Below are positions 1-5,847 of a DNA stretch of 8,561 nt, one piece after another. Made by a program: the position numbers and the translations under genes. The notes beneath the pieces are model-generated. The model did no database searches. It was not told the origin of the DNA and saw only the letters and a list, made by a program, of their open reading frames with translations. Numbering within the stretch: position 1 is the first letter of the stretch; each line of letters opens with the position of its first letter. This stretch comes from Moraxellaceae bacterium (GTDB lineage: Bacteria > Pseudomonadota > Gammaproteobacteria > Pseudomonadales > Moraxellaceae), in NCBI GenBank assembly GCA_030684415.1, contig JAUXNL010000149.1, positions 1-8,561 on the forward strand. Direction: 5' to 3'.

Positions 1-120
1 CGCGGCCGACAGCGTCTCGGCCGTGAAGCCGCGCAGGATGTAGCTCTGCGATTGCAGCGCCTGCCTCACGCGCTCGGCATCCATGCGGGCTGCGGTTTTC
101 TTTTTGGCTCGGGTGCTCAT
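1..120 (-). CDS. Probable phage portal protein, N-terminal 40 codons only (truncated by left edge)
   Basis: An ATG at 120 opens a frame that stays open to the window edge, giving 40 residues beginning MSTRAKKKTAARMDAERV and containing RGFTAETLSAA near the edge. It starts one base after the large terminase stop (TAA-C-ATG), so it belongs to the same operon. A GGGAGGAG purine tract lies inside the end of the terminase gene, about 13 bases upstream, rather far for a Shine-Dalgarno site. The gene after the large terminase in Mu-type phages is the portal (gp29, DUF935). Family members, as I recall them, have an N-terminal 'xLTPExLaxxL' segment that the RGFTAETLSAA stretch resembles. The catalytic or structural core is outside the window, so the assignment rests mainly on position. 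A small head-tail joining protein is the alternative. Confidence 0.55.
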   Translation of the reverse strand, partial: MSTRAKKKTAARMDAERVRQALQSQSYILRGFTAETLSAA

Positions 121-121
121 G

Positions 122-2269
122 TTAGATCAGGACTCCTCCCTTGCCGCAGCCGGCGAGATCGCGGCCGAGCCCGTCGCGGCGCTCGACCCTCTCGTATTGG
201 AACGGCGCGGCCTTCGCGGTGGCGCCGATGGTTTCGGCGAGCGCGCTGTAGCCGCCCGCCAGCAGGAAGTGATTGTCGGTGCCGTCGACGTAGTCGCCCA
301 GCTCGCCGGTCTTGTCGTTCTTCACGCGCTGCGAGCCCGCGAGGTAGTGCGCGTCGAGGGTTTCGAGGATGCCCGGCGCACCCGTCGTGCGCTTCGGCAG
401 CATCATCGCCGGAGCGGTCCGCACCATGTTCTTGCCGTCCGCGCCTTGCACGACCTCGACGACGTTCTCGGTCGGGGTGAGGAATTCGCGCACCACGCGG
501 TCGATGGTCTCGAAGCGATTGCAGGCGATCATCGGCACGAACTTCGTCACGCCGTTCTCCTGGAACTCGACCGCGCCCTGGTCGATGCCGGCGCCGAGCT
601 GGTTCTTCGTGAAGCGCACGACCGCGCAGCGCAGGTTGATCCACTTCTGGTTCGCCCCGTTCCACGTCAGCCCGCCCGGCAGCGCGAAGTGCGTCTCCCG
701 GTTCTTCCAGTCGATCGCCGGCCACACGTTGACCTCGGCCAGGCCGTTGAGCACCAGCGCGAGCGTGCGGGCCTCGGCGACGGCCGGGCGCTCGTCGATG
801 AAGAGCGTGTCAACCAGGTCGGTCGAGAACAGGCCGGTGACGCGCGCGACCACGTCGCCGATGGCGATCTGCGCGGCGTTCACCAGGCGCTTCTCCGCCG
901 GGCCGGCCGTCTCGCGGCAGACATACCAGCAGCGGTCGCCCGTGTCCAAGCCGGCGAAGCGTGGCACCAGCGTGCGGCGCTCGCCCAGGTAGAAATTCCC
1001 CGCCGTGCGCGAGCGTTCGAGGATCTCCGGCGTGAGCGCCTGCGCCGCACTCTTCGGCGCCGCTTTCCGGTCGCAGAGGAAAGAAACCATTTCCTCGTTG
1101 TCGCTGACCGCGCGGGTCCAGTGCGCGACGATCTGCTGCAGGTCGATGGCCGGCGTGCCAATCTGCCCCACTCGGAAAGTGTAGAGCTGCATCACCAGCT
1201 TGGCTGGCACGCGGTGGTGCCAGATCGGGCGGTCGCAATCCAGCGGCTCACCCGTGACCGGGTGGGCGTAGTAGTAATTGCCGCCGGGCACGTAGGTCGC
1301 GACGACCTCGTCGCTGCCCGGCCGGCGGAAATCGGCCTCGTAGCCCAACACCGGATCGTCGGTGCGCGGCCTGCCCGTCACGGCGCAGCGGCAGATTTGC
1401 GGCCACGCCTCCTCGGGGTTGAGAAAGCCCGGCGGCACGGCGACGACGTGGCGGTGGCCGTGGTCGGTGCGGATATGGCGCGCGGCGTCGAAGCTCTCCC
1501 ACGTGCGCGCCGTCGCGAGCAGCACGACGCCCTGGGTGCCGGCCGCCCACACTTTGTTCTGGCCCGCGCCGTGGATGCGCTGCGTGCCGATCTCCAGGTG
1601 GAAGCGTTGCGCCGAGACCGTCATGCGGCCCGAGGCAAACTTCGCCATCCGCGGAGGGATGTCGTCCTTCTCGTCCTCGATCACGATGTCGGCGGAGAAA
1701 GTCGTGGGCGGCTTGCGCAGGCCGCGGAACATGCCCGTGGCAGTGCGCTGGCCGTCGGTCACCAGGAAAGCGCCCTTCGTGTTCACGGCCTTGCCGGACT
1801 CGTTCACCATGCGGCCGACCTTCGTCATTTGCGCGAGCCACGGGATCTGGTCCAGGACGTCGGGCCGGAACTTCGCGTCGACGATGGTCTCGGCGAGTTC
1901 GTCGTCGGGCAGATACGTGATGACGTTCTGGAACCGGCAGGCCGAGCCGTAGGCGGCGAGCGCCAGCTCGAGCGTCGTCTTGCCGAACTGCGCCCCGCCC
2001 GCGAGCGCGAGCTTTGCGTCTTTCAGCGGCACGCCGGTATGGGAGCCCAGGATATAATCGATCAGGTGCACGATCTCCTGGAGCGCAGCCCGGCCCTGAA
2101 AGGTGTAAGGCCCGTAGGTGCCGGCCCCGGCAAACGTCATCAGCTTCACGCGCATGACCTCCGCCAGGAACTGGTGGAACGAGGCGACGCGCGGGATGTT
2201 CGCCACCGCTTGCGGCGCGACCATGGCGTCGAACTTCTCGAACGCGCTGCCTTTGCGGGGAGCGACCAT
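122..2269 (-). CDS. terL: Phage terminase large subunit (packaging ATPase/nuclease), GpA-like
   Basis: This 715-residue protein should be the DNA-packaging motor: an N-terminal ATPase that pumps DNA into the prohead and a C-terminal nuclease that cuts it. The ATPase has a Walker A-type loop GGAQFGKTT at residues 91-99, then VITYLPDDELAETIV (116-130), and a Walker B-type strand ADIVIEDEKDD (193-203) with acidic D199/E200. The nuclease part begins near AGLDTGD (439-445); D442, an acidic pair at IDER (491-494) and D662/D665 in DGTDNHFLLAGG are plausible metal ligands. Strand order and spacing resemble the lambda gpA (Terminase_GpA) family, and length is close to lambda gpA at about 640. The ATG at 2269 is chosen because it overlaps the upstream stop by one base (TAATG). 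Extension to 2845 would run through the small subunit gene. The protein looks intact. High confidence in function, moderate in GpA versus another subfamily. Confidence 0.93.
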   Translation of the reverse strand: MVAPRKGSAFEKFDAMVAPQAVANIPRVASFHQFLAEVMRVKLMTFAGAGTYGPYTFQGRAALQEIVHLIDYILGSHTGVPLKDAKLALAGGAQFGKTTLELALAAYGSACRFQNVITYLPDDELAETIVDAKFRPDVLDQIPWLAQMTKVGRMVNESGKAVNTKGAFLVTDGQRTATGMFRGLRKPPTTFSADIVIEDEKDDIPPRMAKFASGRMTVSAQRFHLEIGTQRIHGAGQNKVWAAGTQGVVLLATARTWESFDAARHIRTDHGHRHVVAVPPGFLNPEEAWPQICRCAVTGRPRTDDPVLGYEADFRRPGSDEVVATYVPGGNYYYAHPVTGEPLDCDRPIWHHRVPAKLVMQLYTFRVGQIGTPAIDLQQIVAHWTRAVSDNEEMVSFLCDRKAAPKSAAQALTPEILERSRTAGNFYLGERRTLVPRFAGLDTGDRCWYVCRETAGPAEKRLVNAAQIAIGDVVARVTGLFSTDLVDTLFIDERPAVAEARTLALVLNGLAEVNVWPAIDWKNRETHFALPGGLTWNGANQKWINLRCAVVRFTKNQLGAGIDQGAVEFQENGVTKFVPMIACNRFETIDRVVREFLTPTENVVEVVQGADGKNMVRTAPAMMLPKRTTGAPGILETLDAHYLAGSQRVKNDKTGELGDYVDGTDNHFLLAGGYSALAETIGATAKAAPFQYERVERRDGLGRDLAGCGKGGVLI

Positions 2270-2814
2270 TACTTCGCGCCCTCCACACCCTTCATCGCGG
2301 CGGCCTTGAACTTCTGGTAGAGCGCCAGCGCCTCGGGATTGTCCTTCACCTCGGCGAAGAGCGCGTCGAGCCCCTTCTCCATCGATGACTTCACCGCCTC
2401 GCGGAACCGCTGCACCGCCAGCTCGAGGTTGCCCTTCTGCAGCGCGACCTTCTCCGAGTCGGTGATCATCTTCAGGAAAGCCTTCAGCGTTTTCGGATTC
2501 ACGTTCTGGCTCGCCGCCAGCTCGTAGGCCAACTGTTCCAGCCGGCGCATGATCGCCGGCTTGAACTCGCCCTGCTTCAGCCGGGCCATCTCGCTCGCGA
2601 AGTTCTGCGCCTGCGCATACTTCCACGGCAACGCCGACGAATGATAGAAATCCGAGAAGGTGGAGTCCGACGAGACCAGCACGCCGAAGCGCGTGTGCAC
2701 GCGCTGGCGCGCCTCCTCGTAGCTGACGTTTTCCTCGGTCAGCCAGCGCGAGAGTTCCGCCTGCTGCTTGGGCGGCAGGCCGTCGAGTTTCGAGTCGGAG
2801 CGTGGTTTCTTCAT
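2269..2814 (-). CDS. terS: Probable terminase small subunit, DUF3486/Mu gp27-like
   Basis: A 181-residue, mostly helical, charged protein directly upstream of the large terminase and overlapping it by one base, the usual place for the small subunit that recognises phage DNA. Residues 8-55 begin SKLDGLPPKQQAELSRWL, followed by a helical stretch with YEEARQRVHTRFG. This matches, from memory, the N-terminal pattern of DUF3486 proteins (Mu gp27), where 'LPPelreel' precedes a helix-turn-helix. The remainder (60-181) is a long helical region with regular hydrophobic spacing, suited to oligomerisation. The ATG at 2814 directly follows the stop of the preceding ORF (TGA-ATG), and there is no strong Shine-Dalgarno site, so reinitiation is likely. 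Family identification is by pattern and position only. Confidence 0.72.
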   Translation of the reverse strand: MKKPRSDSKLDGLPPKQQAELSRWLTEENVSYEEARQRVHTRFGVLVSSDSTFSDFYHSSALPWKYAQAQNFASEMARLKQGEFKPAIMRRLEQLAYELAASQNVNPKTLKAFLKMITDSEKVALQKGNLELAVQRFREAVKSSMEKGLDALFAEVKDNPEALALYQKFKAAAMKGVEGAK

Positions 2815-3129
2815 TCACGGATTGCACGGCTGGGCGTGGTGGCAAAGGAGGCCGGCGCCGCTACCCCTAACGGCGCCGGCGTGCATAACCCCAAGGATCC
2901 CTGGCCGCGCCGTCGCTGCATCAGCGGCGGCGGGCGTCGGGAAATTGATCACACCGCCCGCGGGCTGCGGAGCGGTTTGGTGCATGTGGCGTAGGATCTC
3001 CGGTTGCCGGGACGCGGTGTGAAATTTGCCCAGGGTTAAGCCAGCCGCATCGGCCACAACCTCGGCTGGCCCCTGGGCTCGCACCGTGGCCGGTGCGAAA
3101 GTCGTCACGAGCAAAGAGATGAAGTTCAC
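2815..3129 (-). CDS. Short secreted-looking hypothetical protein, GTG start
   Basis: I do not recognise this 104-residue protein. The GTG start at 3129 is supported by a strong Shine-Dalgarno sequence (AGGAGG, 7 bases upstream) and a four-base GTGA overlap with the preceding gene. Its stop abuts the small terminase ATG with no gap. The N-terminus (NFISLLVTTFAPATVRAQG) is hydrophobic with a VRA-Q site that could be cut by signal peptidase, but it lacks a basic n-region, so export is uncertain. The rest is Ala/Pro/His-rich without clear domains, contains HMHQTAPQPAGG and ends with two cysteines (LLCHHAQPCNP). A perfect inverted repeat (2851-2880) lies in its last third. Alternatively, this stretch may mainly serve as a spacer that couples translation, with the peptide of little importance. 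The operon geometry is the main reason to call it. Confidence 0.55.
   Translation of the reverse strand: MNFISLLVTTFAPATVRAQGPAEVVADAAGLTLGKFHTASRQPEILRHMHQTAPQPAGGVINFPTPAAADAATARPGILGVMHAGAVRGSGAGLLCHHAQPCNP
2851..2880. repeat. Perfect 10-bp inverted repeat with 10-base loop inside a late-operon ORF
   Basis: The arms GCCGGCGCCG and CGGCGCCGGC are exact reverse complements separated by CTACCCCTAA. In the leftward transcript this forms a very GC-rich hairpin about 37 bases before the small terminase start. No U-tract follows, so it is not a standard intrinsic terminator. It could modulate reinitiation or mRNA processing, or simply reflect Gly/Ala codons: it encodes A-G-A-V-R-G-S-G-A-G. Confidence 0.6.
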
Positions 3130-3374
3130 AGTCCTTCCTCCTGGAGCGCGGCCGCACCGATGCCGGTGATGGCCCAGCGCTTCTTCTGCATCGCGGTGGA
3201 AAAGGTCTGGGCGAAAATCCGATCGGCGAGATCGCGCAGCGACTGCTCCAGCTCGGGCAACGTCAGGGCGCGGTGCCGCCCGCGCCGCATGTCGGTGAGC
3301 AGATCCTCGGCGGCGGCGCCGTAGATGCCGGCCCCACGCAAGGCCAACAGCAGGTCGATGTGGAGTTGGGTCAT
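3126..3374 (-). CDS. Small winged-helix-like phage protein
   Basis: An 82-residue protein of unidentified family. An N-terminal helical part (residues 3-30, LHIDLLLALRGAG followed by AAEDLLTDMRRGR) leads into LTLPELEQSLRDLADR (38-52) and ends in a probable two-stranded wing, QKKRWAITGIGAAALQEEGL (63-82). The 'RWxITgxGxaaL' ending is typical of winged-helix proteins of the MarR/PadR kind. It sits in the slot between the gp25-like and gp27-like genes of the Mu-type order, where a small gene is also found in Mu. The start at 3374 follows the upstream stop by two bases; the end overlaps the next gene as GTGA. It could bind DNA or act as a structural accessory; the sequence does not decide. Confidence 0.75.
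   Translation of the reverse strand: MTQLHIDLLLALRGAGIYGAAAEDLLTDMRRGRHRALTLPELEQSLRDLADRIFAQTFSTAMQKKRWAITGIGAAALQEEGL
3137..3142 (-). promoter_or_regulatory. Strong Shine-Dalgarno site deciding the GTG start at 3129
   Basis: The minus strand reads AGGAGGAAGGACTGTG, with AGGAGG seven bases before the GTG. It lies inside the last codons of the upstream 82-aa gene, whose C-terminal QEEGL is encoded by the same bases. Confidence 0.75.
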
Positions 3375-3376
3375 GG

Positions 3377-3766
3377 TCAGATGAGGCCCTTGGTCGAGCG
3401 GAGGAGCTCGATCGTGCGCTCGGGCACGCGGTCGATGCGGTCGTTGATTTGCCGGAGGTCGCCATCGAGTTTCTCGCGCAGGCGCAGGTCCTCCTTCTTC
3501 AAGTCCGAAATCTTTCCCTCAACCTCGCGTCGCTCGCGGGCGATGCGGCCGTGCACCTGGTCGAGGTCGTCCTGGCTGACGAGGCCGGGGTGCTCCTGCA
3601 CGACGAGTGGCTGCGCGATGGGTGCCGGGACGCGCTCGCGGAGCTTCTTGAGCGCAAGGGCGGACCCGATCACGGTGGCGACGAAGCCGCCGAGATACAT
3701 GAACACCGAGATCCACGACGCGAGGTCGTCTGGGGAGGGCACGGCGGCGGCGAGGAGGGCGGGCAT
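3377..3766 (-). CDS. One-TM coiled-coil phage protein (Mu gp25/DUF2730-like architecture; i-spanin or holin alternative)
   Basis: A 129-residue protein with one transmembrane segment at about 18-39 (SWISVFMYLGGFVATVIGSA and beyond), then basic KKLRER, a Pro-rich linker (47-60), and a long charged heptad region (62-113, QDDLDQVHGRIARERREVEG onward) ending VPERTIELLRSTKGLI. A single TM plus coiled coil is the architecture of Mu gp25 (DUF2730) and also of Rz-type inner-membrane spanins. The N-terminus carries acidic residues and no basic ones while the basic cluster follows the TM, so the positive-inside rule predicts the coiled coil in the cytoplasm; this argues against a classical i-spanin. 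It starts four bases after the lipoprotein gene's stop, and its own stop is two bases before the next gene. Real gene: high confidence; role: open. Confidence 0.82.
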   Translation of the reverse strand: MPALLAAAVPSPDDLASWISVFMYLGGFVATVIGSALALKKLRERVPAPIAQPLVVQEHPGLVSQDDLDQVHGRIARERREVEGKISDLKKEDLRLREKLDGDLRQINDRIDRVPERTIELLRSTKGLI

Positions 3767-3770
3767 GGCC

Positions 3771-4037
3771 TTACTTCGTCGGCGTGGCGCGCTCGCGCAC
3801 GACCCGCACTTTGGGCACCCAGGCGTTGCTGTGGTCGAGCGTGCTGACGGTCTTGCCGTCGGCGGTCTCGGTCCGGCGAAATTCGGTGTGCGAAAATTTG
3901 CCGGTGATCTCGAGCTCGGTCACGCCGAGCTGCTCGAGCGCGGTGAGCTTTTCGGAGTAGGACTTCGTGGAGCAACCAGCGGCGAGCAGGCTCGCGGCGA
4001 CCGTGGCAATCAGGAGGATGGCTCGAGGTGTTTTCAT
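3771..4037 (-). CDS. Small lipoprotein in the presumed lysis block (o-spanin candidate)
   Basis: An 88-residue precursor with a basic start (MKTPR), a hydrophobic core (6-18) and a clear lipobox LAAGC with the lipidated cysteine at position 22. The mature chain is about 67 residues, begins CSTKSYSEKLTALEQLG and is predicted mostly beta in its second half. Ser follows Cys at +2, so outer-membrane sorting is favoured under the Escherichia coli Lol rule, with the caution that the host is not E. coli. It overlaps the upstream hydrolase as ATGA and precedes a membrane coiled-coil gene, which is the layout of an outer/inner spanin pair. It lacks the proline-rich character of typical Rz1 proteins. 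It may instead be an envelope lipoprotein with another role. The start at 4037 is fixed by the overlap and by the signal peptide. Confidence 0.82.
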   Translation of the reverse strand: MKTPRAILLIATVAASLLAAGCSTKSYSEKLTALEQLGVTELEITGKFSHTEFRRTETADGKTVSTLDHSNAWVPKVRVVRERATPTK

Positions 4038-4678
4038 TTGAGGACGTCGGGTGGATTCTCGTCGCGAGAATGGAGGAGCTGCATCGTGGCCTCGAAGGGC
4101 ATGCCGGCCTCGAGCCAGGTGGAGTGGCCGTAGGCGTCGTTGCGGTGCACGAAGACGTTGGGGAATTCGGCGAGCGGAGCGGTCGCCAGGCCGAGCGCGC
4201 CGTAACCGAGACCGGCCCAACCGAAGAGGGAGCGCGACACGCGGCCGAGCCGGAGCGCGCGATCATTGGCGGAGCCGTAAACAAAGAGCAGTGCGCAATC
4301 GCCGCCGATCAGCGCGTCCTCGAAGTCGGCCTCATCGGCCGCGGGCGAGATGAGATGCACGCTGCGGACGGGCTGAGCGAAGAACCACGGCTGATCACCG
4401 CGCAGGCGGAGCACGCGCGCGATGATGTCGCTACCGTTGGAGTGGCCGACCAGCACGATCGAAAACCCCGCGCGCTCATAATAACCGAGCATGGTCGCAA
4501 CCTTCTCGGCGCGGCTCTGCTGCAGGAAGCGGCGAGTCAACGCGCCAGCGGAATACTCCCACTTCTCGGCCTTGTGCGGCGTGCGGGTGGCGGTCCAGGT
4601 GACAGCGCGATCGGTCCAGCCGTCGTGCGCTCCGGCGCGATTGAATATACCATTGATGAAAACGAAGACGCGCCTCAT
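4034..4678 (-). CDS. Alpha/beta hydrolase (serine esterase/lipase-like) in the late operon
   Basis: A 214-residue protein with the marks of an alpha/beta hydrolase. An N-terminal strand RRVFVFINGIFN (2-13) carries the oxyanion-type turn. The nucleophile elbow VLVGHSNGSD (75-84) places the serine at 80, the acid is probably D139 in VYGSANDR, and the histidine is H185 in DAYGHSTWLE, all in the canonical order. There is no signal peptide; a Gly/Ala/Leu-rich stretch (152-170) may form a lid or a membrane-binding helix. The substrate cannot be read from sequence. It starts in an ATGA overlap with the upstream gene and overlaps the lipoprotein gene the same way, so it is expressed with the late genes. 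Phage hydrolases of this fold include LysB lysis esterases of mycobacteriophages, but no specific similarity to LysB is claimed. A lysis or envelope-modifying role is inference. Confidence 0.85.
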   Translation of the reverse strand: MRRVFVFINGIFNRAGAHDGWTDRAVTWTATRTPHKAEKWEYSAGALTRRFLQQSRAEKVATMLGYYERAGFSIVLVGHSNGSDIIARVLRLRGDQPWFFAQPVRSVHLISPAADEADFEDALIGGDCALLFVYGSANDRALRLGRVSRSLFGWAGLGYGALGLATAPLAEFPNVFVHRNDAYGHSTWLEAGMPFEATMQLLHSRDENPPDVLK

Positions 4679-5031
4679 AGGGCGGAGGCCGCGCGGCGGC
4701 GCGGATCGACGCGCGTCGGCGGATCGACGCGCGGGTTGGTGACGCAGAAAATCCCGCACGCGATGTTGGCCGGCACCAGGCACTTCACGCGGCCCTCGGC
4801 CGTGCGCAGGAGCAGCACGCGGTCGCCGCCCTTGAGCAGCGACACGCTCGCACCGATCACATGGATGAACGGGCCGGTGATCACGCGCGACGGCTCACCC
4901 TTGGGCACCGCGATGGCAAAGCCCTCGCCATCCATGAACGTGCCGACGACCTCGCCGCCGTTCGCGCGATTGACGACGGGCGGGTTTTTTGCGACTGTCT
5001 CGGCGGCCGAGAATGCGGGTGCAGCTGACAC
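4675..5031 (-). CDS. Small hypothetical protein heading the late operon
   Basis: I do not recognise this 118-residue protein. Its central part (residues 18-98) alternates short hydrophobic strands with Gly turns (GGEVVGTFMDGEGFAIAV, then RVITGPFIHVIGASVSLL, GDRVLLLR), suggesting a small beta barrel. Three cysteines (84, 92, 96) cluster near VKCLVPANIACGIFC. The C-terminus has a six-residue duplication, RVDPPT-RVDPRR, encoded by a 15-bp direct repeat. The assigned GTG start at 5031 is weak: GGGG lies only one base before it, and no in-frame ATG occurs before residue 33, so the start is uncertain. It ends in an ATGA overlap with the hydrolase gene. It lies just after the 66-bp gap that separates the lysogeny-type block from the late block, so it may be the first late gene. 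Confidence 0.7.
   Translation of the reverse strand: MSAAPAFSAAETVAKNPPVVNRANGGEVVGTFMDGEGFAIAVPKGEPSRVITGPFIHVIGASVSLLKGGDRVLLLRTAEGRVKCLVPANIACGIFCVTNPRVDPPTRVDPRRRAASAL
4701..4733. repeat. 15-bp tandem direct repeat (18-bp period) within the 118-aa gene
   Basis: GCGGATCGACGCGCG occurs at 4701-4715 and again at 4719-4733. The 18-bp period keeps frame and duplicates the motif RVDP in the protein's C-terminal tail, consistent with a small slippage duplication. Confidence 0.8.
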
Positions 5032-5076
5032 GCCCCGACTTTACCGCCTTCCCGCTCCGCGGCCTACGCACCCATC

Positions 5077-5096
5077 CTATCTGTCGTATCTATCTG
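5077..5096. repeat. CTATCTG direct repeat in the gap upstream of the late operon
   Basis: CTATCTG occurs at 5077-5083 and 5090-5096, a 13-bp period, in the only intergenic gap of the leftward block apart from very short junctions. On the transcribed (minus) strand it reads CAGATAG twice. The gap is AT-richer than its surroundings here. I see a -10-like TAGGAT on the minus strand but no credible -35, so if a late promoter is present it may depend on an activator bound to the repeats. This is inference. Confidence 0.4.
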
Positions 5097-5097
5097 A

Positions 5098-5847
5098 CTA
5101 TTTCTTGTTCGCGACAGCCGCGATCAGGAGGACAACGCATATGGCGCCGAGCAAGACGAGCACCGTGACGACCGGGGACTTCGAGTCGTCTTTCATGTAG
5201 TTCGGCGCCGATCCGGCGGGCTTAGCGGCTCCTCCTGGAGAAGCCGGCGGCCGAGTGTTGCGCGCGATCTGCTCAAGCAGTTTCAGACGCCTGGCCGAGC
5301 TGTATTCGACATCCTCGACGTCGAGCTGGTGCGAGAAATTGTCGTAAGGTGGATGCGGGCGGCCGAACATGCTGAAGCGCGACCACACGGCGGAAGTTTT
5401 CAACGCGATCATACGGCCGCCGAACAGCTGGCCGCCGGCCGCGATCCAACGTTCCTTCGTGCCGGGCTTGATTCTGCCCACGGTCGCGACGAGGCGGGCC
5501 GCTGGCCACATCTCCAGCACGCTCTCCTCAAGGCCTTGCTCCCAGTTCTGTTTTGCTATCGGCGCCCAATGCATTCGCTCGACCAGACCGGTGAGCCGAT
5601 CGTTGTTGTCCCTCAAGTCTGCGATGATCAGCCCGTGCTTCATCCAATCGCCGCGCTCAAGTGCCTGCTTGATCTTGCTCCGATCGCCAGCGGTGTCCCC
5701 GGTGAAGGCCGGGATGCAACGCAGCACGATTGAGGCAATGGGATGCGCGGACTCGAGGTATAGTTGCTGTTGCCCGTCGGGCACTGCGAGCCACATGTCC
5801 ACTTGCTGGCCCGGCTCGAGCGCGCGCCACTGATCGAGCGAGATCAT
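5098..5847 (-). CDS. C-terminally anchored membrane protein of unknown function
   Basis: A 249-residue protein with a soluble N-terminal region, a flexible Pro/Ala/Gly linker (199-215, RPPASPGGAAKPAGS), and one C-terminal transmembrane helix (226-245, VVTVLVLLGAICVVLLIAAV) followed by NKK. This is the layout of a tail-anchored protein with a cytoplasmic soluble domain. The soluble part has a distinctive block, KERWIAAGGQLFGGRMIALK (131-150), then FGRPHPPYDNFSH (161-173) and LDVEDVEY. I have the impression of having seen similar 'RW-AGG-L-GGRMIALK ... FG-P-PP-D' blocks in phage-linked proteins, but cannot name a family. The ATG at 5847 overlaps the lipoprotein stop by one base (TGATG); a GTG one codon earlier is also possible. 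Coupling to the repressor-lipoprotein genes suggests expression in the lysogen. Confidence 0.82.
   Translation of the reverse strand: MISLDQWRALEPGQQVDMWLAVPDGQQQLYLESAHPIASIVLRCIPAFTGDTAGDRSKIKQALERGDWMKHGLIIADLRDNNDRLTGLVERMHWAPIAKQNWEQGLEESVLEMWPAARLVATVGRIKPGTKERWIAAGGQLFGGRMIALKTSAVWSRFSMFGRPHPPYDNFSHQLDVEDVEYSSARRLKLLEQIARNTRPPASPGGAAKPAGSAPNYMKDDSKSPVVTVLVLLGAICVVLLIAAVANKK

Noticed and set aside
83..2320. 745-codon open frame on the plus strand
   Set aside because: It lies antisense to the large terminase, is full of Arg/Ala/His/Val runs typical of the reverse complement of a GC-rich gene, and has no domain, whereas the minus strand shows ATPase and nuclease motifs.
2851..2880. GC-rich hairpin as a transcription terminator
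   Set aside because: No U-tract follows on either strand, and it lies within a continuous operon just before the terminase genes.
4979..4991. In-phase A-AAA-AAC slippery heptamer (minus strand) in the 118-aa gene
   Set aside because: It fits the X-XXY-YYZ pattern, but the -1 frame adds only about 30 Arg-rich residues before a stop and no downstream structure or fusion partner is evident, so programmed frameshifting is not supported.
3273..5200. Long plus-strand frames opposite the hydrolase, lipoprotein and coiled-coil genes
   Set aside because: The minus-strand genes have signal peptides, a catalytic triad and tight overlaps. The plus-strand translations have none of these and are Arg/Ser-rich shadows.
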